The position numbers and the translations under genes are program-made. From RGIG8748 sp045606045 (GTDB lineage Bacteria > Bacillota > Clostridia > UMGS1810), in the NCBI GenBank assembly GCA_045606045.1, contig JAZURE010000011.1, positions 1-6,205 of the forward strand: 6,205 nucleotides of DNA. The letters are read 5' to 3'. Shown here in pieces: positions 1 to 5,140 of the stretch. The notes under the pieces were generated by a model. It was not told the DNA's origin. It was given only the letters and a program-made list of their open reading frames with translations, and ran no database searches. Positions within the stretch are counted from its first letter, which is position 1; each line of letters opens with the position of its first letter.

Positions 1-10
1 ACCGAACCGC

Positions 11-49
11 AGCGGAAATTGATTTTCGGTAATTTTGCTCCGCTTTTTT
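11..49 (+). terminator. Possible intrinsic terminator of a gene left of the window
   Basis: AGCGGA (11-16) is the reverse complement of TCCGCT (39-44) and runs straight into six Ts (44-49). Inside the loop AATT (17-20) can also pair with AATT (31-34). The shape fits a Rho-independent terminator for plus-strand transcription entering from the left. A competing helix, ACCGAA (1-6) with TTCGGT (25-30), would disturb it. The upstream gene is outside the window, so this remains tentative. Confidence 0.4.
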
Positions 50-57
50 GCTTGATT

Positions 58-157
58 TAAGGCATCTGTTTTACCTTGAAATACGCAATGTGCAACTTAT
101 CGGATAACCTCCGCTGTGCGCTCGCACAATATGCGGTATCCCGTAGCACGTGCCTTA
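58..157. repeat. Nested inverted-repeat element of about 100 bp, possible dispersed repeat or structured RNA
   Basis: The outer arms TAAGGCA (58-64) and TGCCTTA (151-157) are perfect reverse complements. Inside them, GTGC (90-93) pairs with GCAC (146-149), GGATA (102-106) with TATCC (137-141), CCGC (111-114) with GCGG (133-136), and TGTGC (115-119) with GCACA (124-128), leaving a 4-nt loop. All pairs are compatible in one long folded hairpin. No open frame of gene-like quality covers it. It could be a copy of a short palindromic genomic repeat, or a leader or small RNA read on either strand. I do not recognise a named family. Confidence 0.45.
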
Positions 158-196
158 TGAATTTTGGGATAAAACATACGACACAAATCAAAGTAA

Positions 197-233
197 AAAT
201 GCGTTGCTTCAAATGATACGAAGCAACGCATTT
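197..233 (-). terminator. Intrinsic terminator of the S component-coaX operon
   Basis: A perfect 14-bp stem (197-210 with 220-233) has a 9-nt loop. It starts 5 nt past the coaX stop codon. Read on the minus strand, the stem ends in a T-rich run (positions 199-194), as expected for Rho-independent termination. Read on the plus strand, the following bases are also AT-rich, so it may stop transcription in both directions. Confidence 0.85.
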
Positions 234-237
234 AATA

Positions 238-1002
238 TTATTTGTTTTTATTGTAGATTTCCATAAGTCCCTTTAACAGAAGCTCATCATCTACTATGAT
301 ATCCCTTTTGCAAATCGGGACTATAACCTTGGCAAGACCGCCTGTGGCAACTACATTCACCTTTTCGCCAAGCTCGTTTTCTATACCGTCTATTATACCG
401 TCCATGCCGTATGCGGCAGAGTAGAGTATGCCGCTTTTCATGCAGTCTACGGTGTTTGTGCCTATGAATTTCTTTGGCTCCTCTAAGCTTATTTTCGGTA
501 GCTGCGAGGTGCCCGATGCAAGCGATTTCATAGAGAGCATAAGACCGGGGAGTATCATTCCTCCGAGAAGCTCTCTTTTGCTGTTTATAACTGTGATGGT
601 AGTAGCTGTGCCAAAATCTATTATGGCAAGCGGTACGGGGTATTCATTAAGTGCCGCCACAGCACCTACCACAAGGTCGCTTCCGAGCTGTGCGGGGTTA
701 TCCACCTTGATGCTAAGGCCTGTCTTTATGCCCGGTCCTACTATGAGGACATCTATTTGTGTTATCTTTTGTATAGCGTCCTTTACAACATTTGTTATAT
801 CGGGCACAACAGAGGATATTATTCCGCCCTCTATTTCGGTGGGATTTATATTGTACAGCTCAAGCACATTTTTAAAGGATACTGCATATTCAAGAGCCGT
901 AGAGGTAGTTTTGGTAGAGAGCCTTTCCGTAAAGCACACCTTTTCGCCCTTGAAACAGCCTATTACAATGTTTGTATTTCCTATATCTATAGCAAGTATC
1001 AT
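238..1002 (-). CDS. coaX: Type III pantothenate kinase
   Basis: CoaX is the ASKHA-fold enzyme that phosphorylates pantothenate to 4'-phosphopantothenate with ATP, the first step of coenzyme A synthesis in the cytosol. The protein has 254 residues, the normal family length. Visible motifs are the N-terminal phosphate loop DIGNTN (6-11), QLGSD (105-109) with the expected catalytic Asp109, the second phosphate motif DFGTATT (129-135), GGMILPG (147-153) and the C-terminal GGLA (221-224). Many family members have GADR where this one has GSDL, so the Arg after the catalytic Asp is Leu here. The start ATG at 1002 has GGAAAGGG nine bases upstream, inside the end of the ECF gene, with only 4 nt between the genes, so the two are co-transcribed and probably translationally coupled. 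A strong terminator follows the stop codon. Confidence 0.95.
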   Translation of the reverse strand: MILAIDIGNTNIVIGCFKGEKVCFTERLSTKTTSTALEYAVSFKNVLELYNINPTEIEGGIISSVVPDITNVVKDAIQKITQIDVLIVGPGIKTGLSIKVDNPAQLGSDLVVGAVAALNEYPVPLAIIDFGTATTITVINSKRELLGGMILPGLMLSMKSLASGTSQLPKISLEEPKKFIGTNTVDCMKSGILYSAAYGMDGIIDGIENELGEKVNVVATGGLAKVIVPICKRDIIVDDELLLKGLMEIYNKNK

Positions 1003-1006
1003 GTGT

Positions 1007-1597
1007 CTACGCCCTTTCCGTAGCTTTGATAATTCTTACAATTATTGGGGAGAAGATTATGTTTGCCGCAAGCTCAACAAGGAAATTTCCGCCAACAAGA
1101 CCGAATATCATGTAGTGAGCCACTCCGCCTCCAAGACCTGCACCCTCTGCCCACATTACTATTGTGTCCATAAAGAATACAAGACATCCCAAAAGAAATA
1201 CGCCCGTGTTTACAACAGGGCATACTATTGCCGAAACAGCAGAAGCCAGATAGATGTTGCCCTTGAAAATCTTTTGCGCGCCCTTAAAGGCAAGACCTGC
1301 AATAAGACCGCAGAGTGTTCCCTTTACAAGAACAGTTATTACAGTTCCCAAAGCATTCACCGCAAGAAACGGTGCGGCGTCACCTGTTATAAGCACCATT
1401 GCGCCAAACACAAAGCCAAGCCATGCTCCTATCCTCCAACCGCAGGTTGCAGTTCCTATTACAATCGGAATCAGCACCAGAGAGATAGAAAAGGGACCAA
1501 ACTTAATAAAGCTTCCCATGTACTGAAGTACTGCTACAAGCGCCGTGAGTACGGCACCCATTACCAATGTCTTTACAGACATTTTTCTTTCGTTCAT
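1007..1597 (-). CDS. ECF transporter S component, probable pantothenate (vitamin B5) uptake protein
   Basis: This 196-residue, very hydrophobic protein has about six membrane spans (roughly 8-29, 35-50, 55-71, 78-105, 115-142 and 162-189), the size and topology of the substrate-binding S subunit of energy-coupling factor importers. Span 1 carries the AxxxA pattern (Ala15, Ala19) that S components use to contact the shared EcfT subunit. The SFIKFGPFSISLVLIPIVIG stretch is typical of the family. The ATPases and EcfT are not in the window and are usually encoded elsewhere for group II systems. The start ATG at 1597 has AAGGAGG eight bases upstream. Being first in an operon with coaX makes pantothenate or a precursor the best substrate guess, but this is inference from context; other vitamins cannot be excluded. 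A long structured leader precedes it. Confidence 0.85.
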   Translation of the reverse strand: MNERKMSVKTLVMGAVLTALVAVLQYMGSFIKFGPFSISLVLIPIVIGTATCGWRIGAWLGFVFGAMVLITGDAAPFLAVNALGTVITVLVKGTLCGLIAGLAFKGAQKIFKGNIYLASAVSAIVCPVVNTGVFLLGCLVFFMDTIVMWAEGAGLGGGVAHYMIFGLVGGNFLVELAANIIFSPIIVRIIKATERA

Positions 1598-1635
1598 ATT
1601 AAATTCCTCCTTGTTAATGTTCTCATCGAAAATGT

Positions 1636-1655
1636 AAAAAAAGCGCAGACCGCTT
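1636..1655 (-). terminator. Weak intrinsic terminator inside the leader (attenuator)
   Basis: On the minus strand AAGCG (1655-1651) and CGCTT (1645-1641) form a 5-bp stem with a 5-nt loop, followed by an unbroken run of seven Us in total (1642-1636). It lies about 40 nt before the S-component start codon. The stem is short, so termination is probably partial or conditional. Its 5' arm overlaps the end of the 11-bp helix 1753-1763/1652-1662, which would prevent it from forming. Confidence 0.5.
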
Positions 1656-1765
1656 ATAGGCTTGGTTATTGATATTATTGCATGAAGTTAAATACCAACA
1701 AGGCGATTAAATTTATGTAGAAATCTGCCTACAGCAGATTTCTCATATATTTAGCCTATAAGCTC

Positions 1766-1832
1766 TAAGTGAACTTCACCTCTCGGCGTACTTTTGTACG
1801 CCTTCGGGTTGCCCTTCGGTTCAGTTCACTTA
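1766..1832. repeat. 67-bp inverted-repeat element with an inner hairpin
   Basis: TAAGTGAACT (1766-1775) and AGTTCACTTA (1823-1832) are perfect 10-bp arms. Inside are the hairpin GGCGTAC/GTACGCC (1785-1791, 1796-1802) with a TTTT loop and a direct repeat CCTTCGG (1801-1807 and 1813-1819). It lies in the leader of the S-component operon, so it may be the ligand-sensing domain of that leader. Its compact palindromic form would equally fit a small dispersed repeat that happened to insert there. Confidence 0.55.
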
Positions 1833-1878
1833 TTCTGCATCATTTTTTCCTATTTTCTGAAAGATACAGTACGCGGTT

Positions 1879-1907
1879 ATTATAGCACCAAATTTACAGT
1901 TTGGCAA
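1879..1907 (-). promoter_or_regulatory. SigA-type promoter of the S component-coaX operon
   Basis: On the minus strand TTGCCA (1907-1902) and TATAAT (1884-1879) are separated by exactly 17 bp, which places the transcription start near 1872. A CCAAA/TTTGG inverted repeat (1888-1892, 1900-1904) lies in the spacer and overlaps the -35 box, so a repressor site is possible. Confidence 0.85.
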
Positions 1908-1918
1908 TAGCTTTTGTG

Positions 1919-1947
1919 TTGAAATTTGTTTTGCAAGGGTGTATAAT
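1919..1947 (+). promoter_or_regulatory. SigA-type promoter of the thioesterase operon
   Basis: TTGAAA (1919-1924) and TATAAT (1942-1947) are separated by 17 bp, giving a start near 1954 and a leader of only about 26 nt. A 16-bp perfect palindrome (1942-1957) covers the -10 box and start site; it is pure A/T and may be an operator or chance. This promoter stands back to back with the minus-strand promoter, with 11 bp between the two -35 boxes. Confidence 0.85.
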
Positions 1948-1979
1948 AATTATTATATTTTATATATTGGAGGAGAAAT

Positions 1980-2684
1980 ATGTTTTCAAAAACATATGAA
2001 TTAAGATATTCGGATTACAAGGATTTTGATACTGTCAAGGTTTCTTCGGCTCTCGATATCGTGCAGGAAATATCGGTATGCCACAGCGCAAGCCTCGGAT
2101 ACGATATGGACAAATTGAGAAGCCTTGGCATAGCCTGGCTTATACAGGGTATAAATGTGCATTTTGAAAGTAAGATAAGCACCAAATACCCCATAGAAGC
2201 CTTTACCGCGGTTAAATCTGCAAGACTTGCAACCTCGGAGAGAGGATGCATACTAAAACAGAATGGCAGGACAGTATGCAAGACTATCGCCAACTGGTTT
2301 TTGTTTGATGGGCAAAAGGGTAAAATAGCAAAGATGAGCCCCGAAATGCAGGCGGCATATCCCATACACGATTTTGGCGATGAGTTCTTTACATGCAGGA
2401 AGCCGACTCTTGTAAAGGATGCGCCAAAGGTATATACAATAAAGGTTTCCAATAAGGAGATAGACACAAATATGCACCTTAACAATCAAAAAAGTGCAGA
2501 GCTTCTTATGGATGCCCTGCCGTTTGACTATGAGTTTAACGATATAAAGATACTATATAAAAAGCCCGCGCACCTTGGCAATGCACTCTCAGTATGTGTG
2601 AGTGAGACGCAAAATGGATATTATGTCCACCTCAAAGATGAAAATGGTGTCATTTGCGTAGCGGGAACATTTGAAAATCTGTAA
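1980..2684 (+). CDS. Acyl-ACP thioesterase
   Basis: This soluble enzyme of the plant FatA/FatB-like family (Pfam Acyl-ACP_TE) hydrolyses acyl-ACP to free fatty acid and ACP, ending or diverting fatty acid elongation. The protein has 234 residues, normal for bacterial members, and shows the double hot-dog layout: the first domain at about 1-125, with the WLIQGINVHF strand (53-62), and the second at about 145-234. The second domain has the catalytic pattern DTNMHLNN (162-169), matching the conserved DxNxHxNN with Asp162, Asn164 and His166; Glu174 follows. The start ATG at 1980 sits 4 nt after GGAGGAG (1969-1975) and just after its own promoter. It is the first gene of a three-gene plus-strand operon. 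Chain-length preference cannot be read from the sequence. Confidence 0.92.
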   Translation: MFSKTYELRYSDYKDFDTVKVSSALDIVQEISVCHSASLGYDMDKLRSLGIAWLIQGINVHFESKISTKYPIEAFTAVKSARLATSERGCILKQNGRTVCKTIANWFLFDGQKGKIAKMSPEMQAAYPIHDFGDEFFTCRKPTLVKDAPKVYTIKVSNKEIDTNMHLNNQKSAELLMDALPFDYEFNDIKILYKKPAHLGNALSVCVSETQNGYYVHLKDENGVICVAGTFENL

Positions 2685-2699
2685 TACGGGAGATAAAAA

Positions 2700-3380
2700 A
2701 TGCTTGGAACAACAGTTAATGTAATAGCGGTAATTTTAGGAGCGATTGCAGGCTCTCTTATCAAGAAAGGTATGCCAAAGCGCATATCGGATGCAATGAC
2801 AACGGCAGTAGCCATGATAGTTCTTTACATAGGCATAGACGGTATGTCCTCGGGCAAAAACACTATGGTGCTTGTATTTGCAGTTATACTTGGAGGACTT
2901 ATAGGCACTGTGCTGGATTTAGACGGCAAAATGCACACTCTTGGCGAAAGGGTTGAAGAGAAGCTTTCCAAAGGCGGAGGAAATGTTGCAGAGGGCTTTG
3001 TGAGCGCATCGCTTCTTTTCTGCGTGGGTGCTATGGCAATAGTAGGTCCCCTGCAATCGGGGCTTTCGGGCAATCACGAAATGCAGTATACCAAGGCGGT
3101 GCTCGACTTTATATCGGCAATAGTATTTGCATCTGCGCTCGGCGGTCTGGGAGTGGGACTTTCCTCACTTTCGGTTTTGGTTCTTCAGGGCTCGATAACT
3201 CTTCTTGCAGGCGTTGTGGCACCGTATCTTAATGACTACACAATAGGCGAAATGACCTGCGCAGGCTCGGTGCTTATATTTGTGCTCGGTCTTAATCTTA
3301 TGGGCATCACAAAGGTTAAGCTTATGAACTATATACCTGCTGTTCTTATGCCCGTAATCCTTTGCCTTTTTATGAAATAG
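2700..3380 (+). CDS. DUF554 family membrane protein (YdfK/YqgA-like)
   Basis: This 226-residue integral membrane protein belongs to the DUF554 family, whose function is unknown; a transport role has been guessed from its topology only. Family hallmarks are the N-terminal GTTVNVIAVILGAIAGSLI (3-21), the conserved FCVGAMAIVGPLQSGLSGN (107-125) just before the acidic segment around Asp136, and the glycine-rich ALGGLGVGLS (146-155). Hydrophobic spans lie roughly at 2-20, 33-50, 56-73, 100-118, 133-155, 157-176, 186-203 and 207-225. A soluble, charged loop at 74-97 separates two halves. It starts 15 nt after the thioesterase stop, with CGGGAGA upstream, so it is co-transcribed. Nothing in the protein points to a link with fatty acids. 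Confidence 0.9.
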   Translation: MLGTTVNVIAVILGAIAGSLIKKGMPKRISDAMTTAVAMIVLYIGIDGMSSGKNTMVLVFAVILGGLIGTVLDLDGKMHTLGERVEEKLSKGGGNVAEGFVSASLLFCVGAMAIVGPLQSGLSGNHEMQYTKAVLDFISAIVFASALGGLGVGLSSLSVLVLQGSITLLAGVVAPYLNDYTIGEMTCAGSVLIFVLGLNLMGITKVKLMNYIPAVLMPVILCLFMK

Positions 3381-3390
3381 GGGAATTAAT

Positions 3391-4278
3391 ATGTTATCTT
3401 CTTGCACACTTTGTCCGAGGGAGTGCTCTGTAAACCGCACGGCAGGCGAGACAGGCTTCTGCGGGTTAGACAACAGAATAAAGGTTGCACGAATGGCTCT
3501 TCACCACTGGGAAGAGCCTTGTGTTTCAGGTACAAAAGGCTCGGGCACTGTGTTTTTCTCGGGTTGCAATATGAAGTGCATATACTGTCAGAACTACGAT
3601 ATATCGAGAAACTGCAAGGGCAGATTTATAACCGAAGAGGAGCTTGCGCAAAGCTTTTTATCGCTTCAAAATGAGGGTGCCCACAATATAAATCTTGTCA
3701 CACCCACACACTATGTACCAAATATTAAAAAGGCTCTGGATATGGCGCGCTTGGACGGTCTTAAAATACCCGCTATCTACAACTGCGGAGGCTACGAAAA
3801 GCAGGAAACCATTGAATCACTTAAGGGTTATATAGACATATACATGCCTGATATAAAGTATTTTTCCGATAAATATGCCGTAGAATATTCCATGGCAGAC
3901 GGATATTTTGAATATGCAAAAAAGGCTCTCTGTGAGATGGTATCTCAGGCGGGAGAGCCTGTTTTGGACGAAAACGGAATCATGCAAAAGGGTGTAATAG
4001 TAAGACACCTTATGCTTCCCTCACTTCTTTTTGAAACAAAAAAAATTATAGATTACCTTGCATCCGAATATAAGGACAGTATATACATAAGTCTTATGAG
4101 TCAGTACACGCCGATGCCCTCTGTATCCTCTCACAGCAGATTAAACAGACGTATAAATGTTCGGCACTACGAAGCCATGACAGAATACATAGAGCTTTTG
4201 GGGCTTAAAAATGTGTACATTCAGGATATAACTTCGGCACAGGATGATTTTATACCAGAATTCTATGGTAATGATTAA
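3391..4278 (+). CDS. PflX-like radical SAM protein (COG1313)
   Basis: This 295-residue iron-sulfur protein is related to pyruvate formate-lyase activating enzymes. The radical SAM cluster motif CNMKCIYC (Cys59, Cys63, Cys66) binds the [4Fe-4S] cluster that cleaves S-adenosylmethionine. A second Cys group at the N terminus, CTLCPREC (Cys5, Cys8, Cys12) plus Cys24, is characteristic of this subgroup and could hold another cluster or zinc. NCGGY (131-135) and DIYMPDIKYF (149-158) are also as in PflA-type activases. No glycyl radical enzyme gene lies in the window, so the substrate is unknown. The RBS AGGGG (3379-3383) overlaps the DUF554 stop codon, and the gap between the genes is 10 nt. Its stop codon is interlocked with that of the converging ZIP gene. 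No terminator is evident past the stop. Confidence 0.88.
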   Translation: MLSSCTLCPRECSVNRTAGETGFCGLDNRIKVARMALHHWEEPCVSGTKGSGTVFFSGCNMKCIYCQNYDISRNCKGRFITEEELAQSFLSLQNEGAHNINLVTPTHYVPNIKKALDMARLDGLKIPAIYNCGGYEKQETIESLKGYIDIYMPDIKYFSDKYAVEYSMADGYFEYAKKALCEMVSQAGEPVLDENGIMQKGVIVRHLMLPSLLFETKKIIDYLASEYKDSIYISLMSQYTPMPSVSSHSRLNRRINVRHYEAMTEYIELLGLKNVYIQDITSAQDDFIPEFYGND

Positions 4279-5045
4279 CCCAAGGCAACATCAAGGCACA
4301 TCATCACCGTAAAGCCAAGGGCAAACATGACGGTGCCTGCATAGCTTTTCTTTCCGCTAAACATCTGCGGTATAAGCTCGTTTACGCTTACAAAGAGCAT
4401 CGCCCCCGCGGCAAAGGAGAGCATATACGGAAGCGCAGGTGTTACAAACGAAGCGAATATTATTGTAATTATAGCCCCTGCAGGCTCTGCAACACCTGAC
4501 AGTACACCGTACAAAAAAGCTTTTACCTTGCTCTTACCCTCTGCGGCAAGAGGCATGGATATGATACTTCCCTCGGGGATGTTTTGTATGGCAATGCCTG
4601 CAGACAGGGCAAACACGCCTGCAGCATTAAGACCGCTGTCGCCTGAAAGAAGAGCCGCAATGGCAGCACCCACAGCCATGCCCTCGGGCACATTGTGGAT
4701 TGTTACCGCCATAAATAGCATGGATCTGCCTATGGCGTTTTTTTCAGACATATCCTCTATATGAGGCTCGGGCAGAGCTTTATCGAGTATGAGCATTGTG
4801 AGTACACCTATCCACACACCGATTAATGCAGGCAAAAAGGATAAAGCACCAAGGTGGGCGCTTTTGTCTATGGACGGAAGTATAAGACTCCACACGGATG
4901 CTGCCACCATGACACCCGATGCAAATCCCAGAAGTGATTTATGAAGATTTTCGTTCATCTTATTTTTTATAAAAAACACACAGCCTGCGCCGAGTGTTGT
5001 TCCCAAAAATGGCAAAAATATATCTTTTAAAACAGAATACGACAT
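4275..5045 (-). CDS. ZIP family divalent metal transporter (ZupT/BbZIP-like)
   Basis: This 256-residue membrane protein probably imports Zn2+ or a related divalent cation (Fe2+, Mn2+). The conserved metal-site helices are present: HNVPEG (117-122; His117, Asn118, Glu121) and QNIPEG (154-159; Gln154, Asn155, Glu158), plus GVAEPAGA with Glu187. Gln in the second motif is usual in Gram-positive and BbZIP-like members, whereas ZupT has His there. About eight membrane spans are visible, with a short charged loop near 86-107 (PEPHIEDMSEKN) instead of a long histidine-rich one. An ATG at 5156 would add 37 residues but overlaps the divergent hydrolase and lacks a family-like sequence. The ATG at 5045 gives the usual MSYSVLKDIFLPF start, although its RBS is only GGGG at 6 nt. 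The gene converges on the radical SAM gene with a 4-nt overlap. Confidence 0.92.
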   Translation of the reverse strand: MSYSVLKDIFLPFLGTTLGAGCVFFIKNKMNENLHKSLLGFASGVMVAASVWSLILPSIDKSAHLGALSFLPALIGVWIGVLTMLILDKALPEPHIEDMSEKNAIGRSMLFMAVTIHNVPEGMAVGAAIAALLSGDSGLNAAGVFALSAGIAIQNIPEGSIISMPLAAEGKSKVKAFLYGVLSGVAEPAGAIITIIFASFVTPALPYMLSFAAGAMLFVSVNELIPQMFSGKKSYAGTVMFALGFTVMMCLDVALG

Positions 5046-5075
5046 ACAAAACCCCGCTTTCTCGCATTTTATATC

Positions 5076-5104
5076 ATTATATGTATGAGGCGGTAATTTG
5101 TGAG
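5076..5104 (-). promoter_or_regulatory. Possible promoter of the ZIP gene
   Basis: On the minus strand there is a perfect TATAAT (5081-5076). Seventeen bases upstream lies CTCACA (5104-5099), which matches the -35 consensus at four of six positions. Transcription would start near 5069, 24 nt before the ATG. In the same 95-bp gap I see no convincing plus-strand promoter for the hydrolase; TATCAT (5072-5077) lacks a -35 box. I also found no clear palindrome resembling a Zur or MntR operator. Confidence 0.4.
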
Positions 5105-5140
5105 GAATTTGGGGTATATTATTGTGGTGGAGGTAATGTG

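Larger units (their letters stand above)
1598..1872 (-). ncRNA. Structured mRNA leader with competing terminator and antiterminator (candidate riboswitch or attenuator)
   Basis: This is the minus-strand 5' untranslated region, about 275 nt, between the predicted start near 1872 and the S-component ATG. In transcript order it contains: a 10-bp stem (1823-1832 with 1766-1775) enclosing a 7-bp hairpin (1785-1791 with 1796-1802); then an 11-bp helix between 1753-1763 and 1652-1662. That helix encloses a 10-bp hairpin (1719-1728 with 1734-1743) and an 8-bp hairpin with one G.U pair (1669-1676 with 1691-1698). The 3' arm of the 11-bp helix shares four bases with the 5' arm of the U-tailed hairpin at 1636-1655, so only one can form. 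This is the arrangement of a transcription attenuator. I looked for T-box, TPP, FMN, THF, cobalamin and preQ1 signatures and saw none. The region holds no gene. Confidence 0.6.

Noticed and set aside
1..237. CRISPR array or tRNA in the left intergenic region
   Set aside because: There are no regularly spaced direct repeats and no cloverleaf with T-loop or acceptor signatures. The visible order is inverted, not direct.
428..1672. Long 414-codon plus-strand open frame
   Set aside because: It lies antisense to coaX and the S component, has no ribosome binding site or recognisable domain, and its composition is that of a mirrored coding frame. Both minus-strand genes are clear family members.
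1598..1872. Known riboswitch or T-box upstream of the S component
   Set aside because: I searched by eye for the conserved cores of TPP, FMN, THF, cobalamin, preQ1 and T-box leaders on the transcribed strand and found none. A covariance-model search could still find a divergent member.
2015..2485. Minus-strand open frames opposite the thioesterase
   Set aside because: They are shadows of a well-supported plus-strand gene, without ribosome binding sites or recognisable motifs.
4994..5140. N-terminal extension of the hydrolase from the ATG at 4994
   Set aside because: It overlaps the start of the ZIP gene and is not family-like. The ATG at 5141 has a well-placed GGAGG and begins directly with the membrane anchor. 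The GTG at 5138 is possible but less well spaced.
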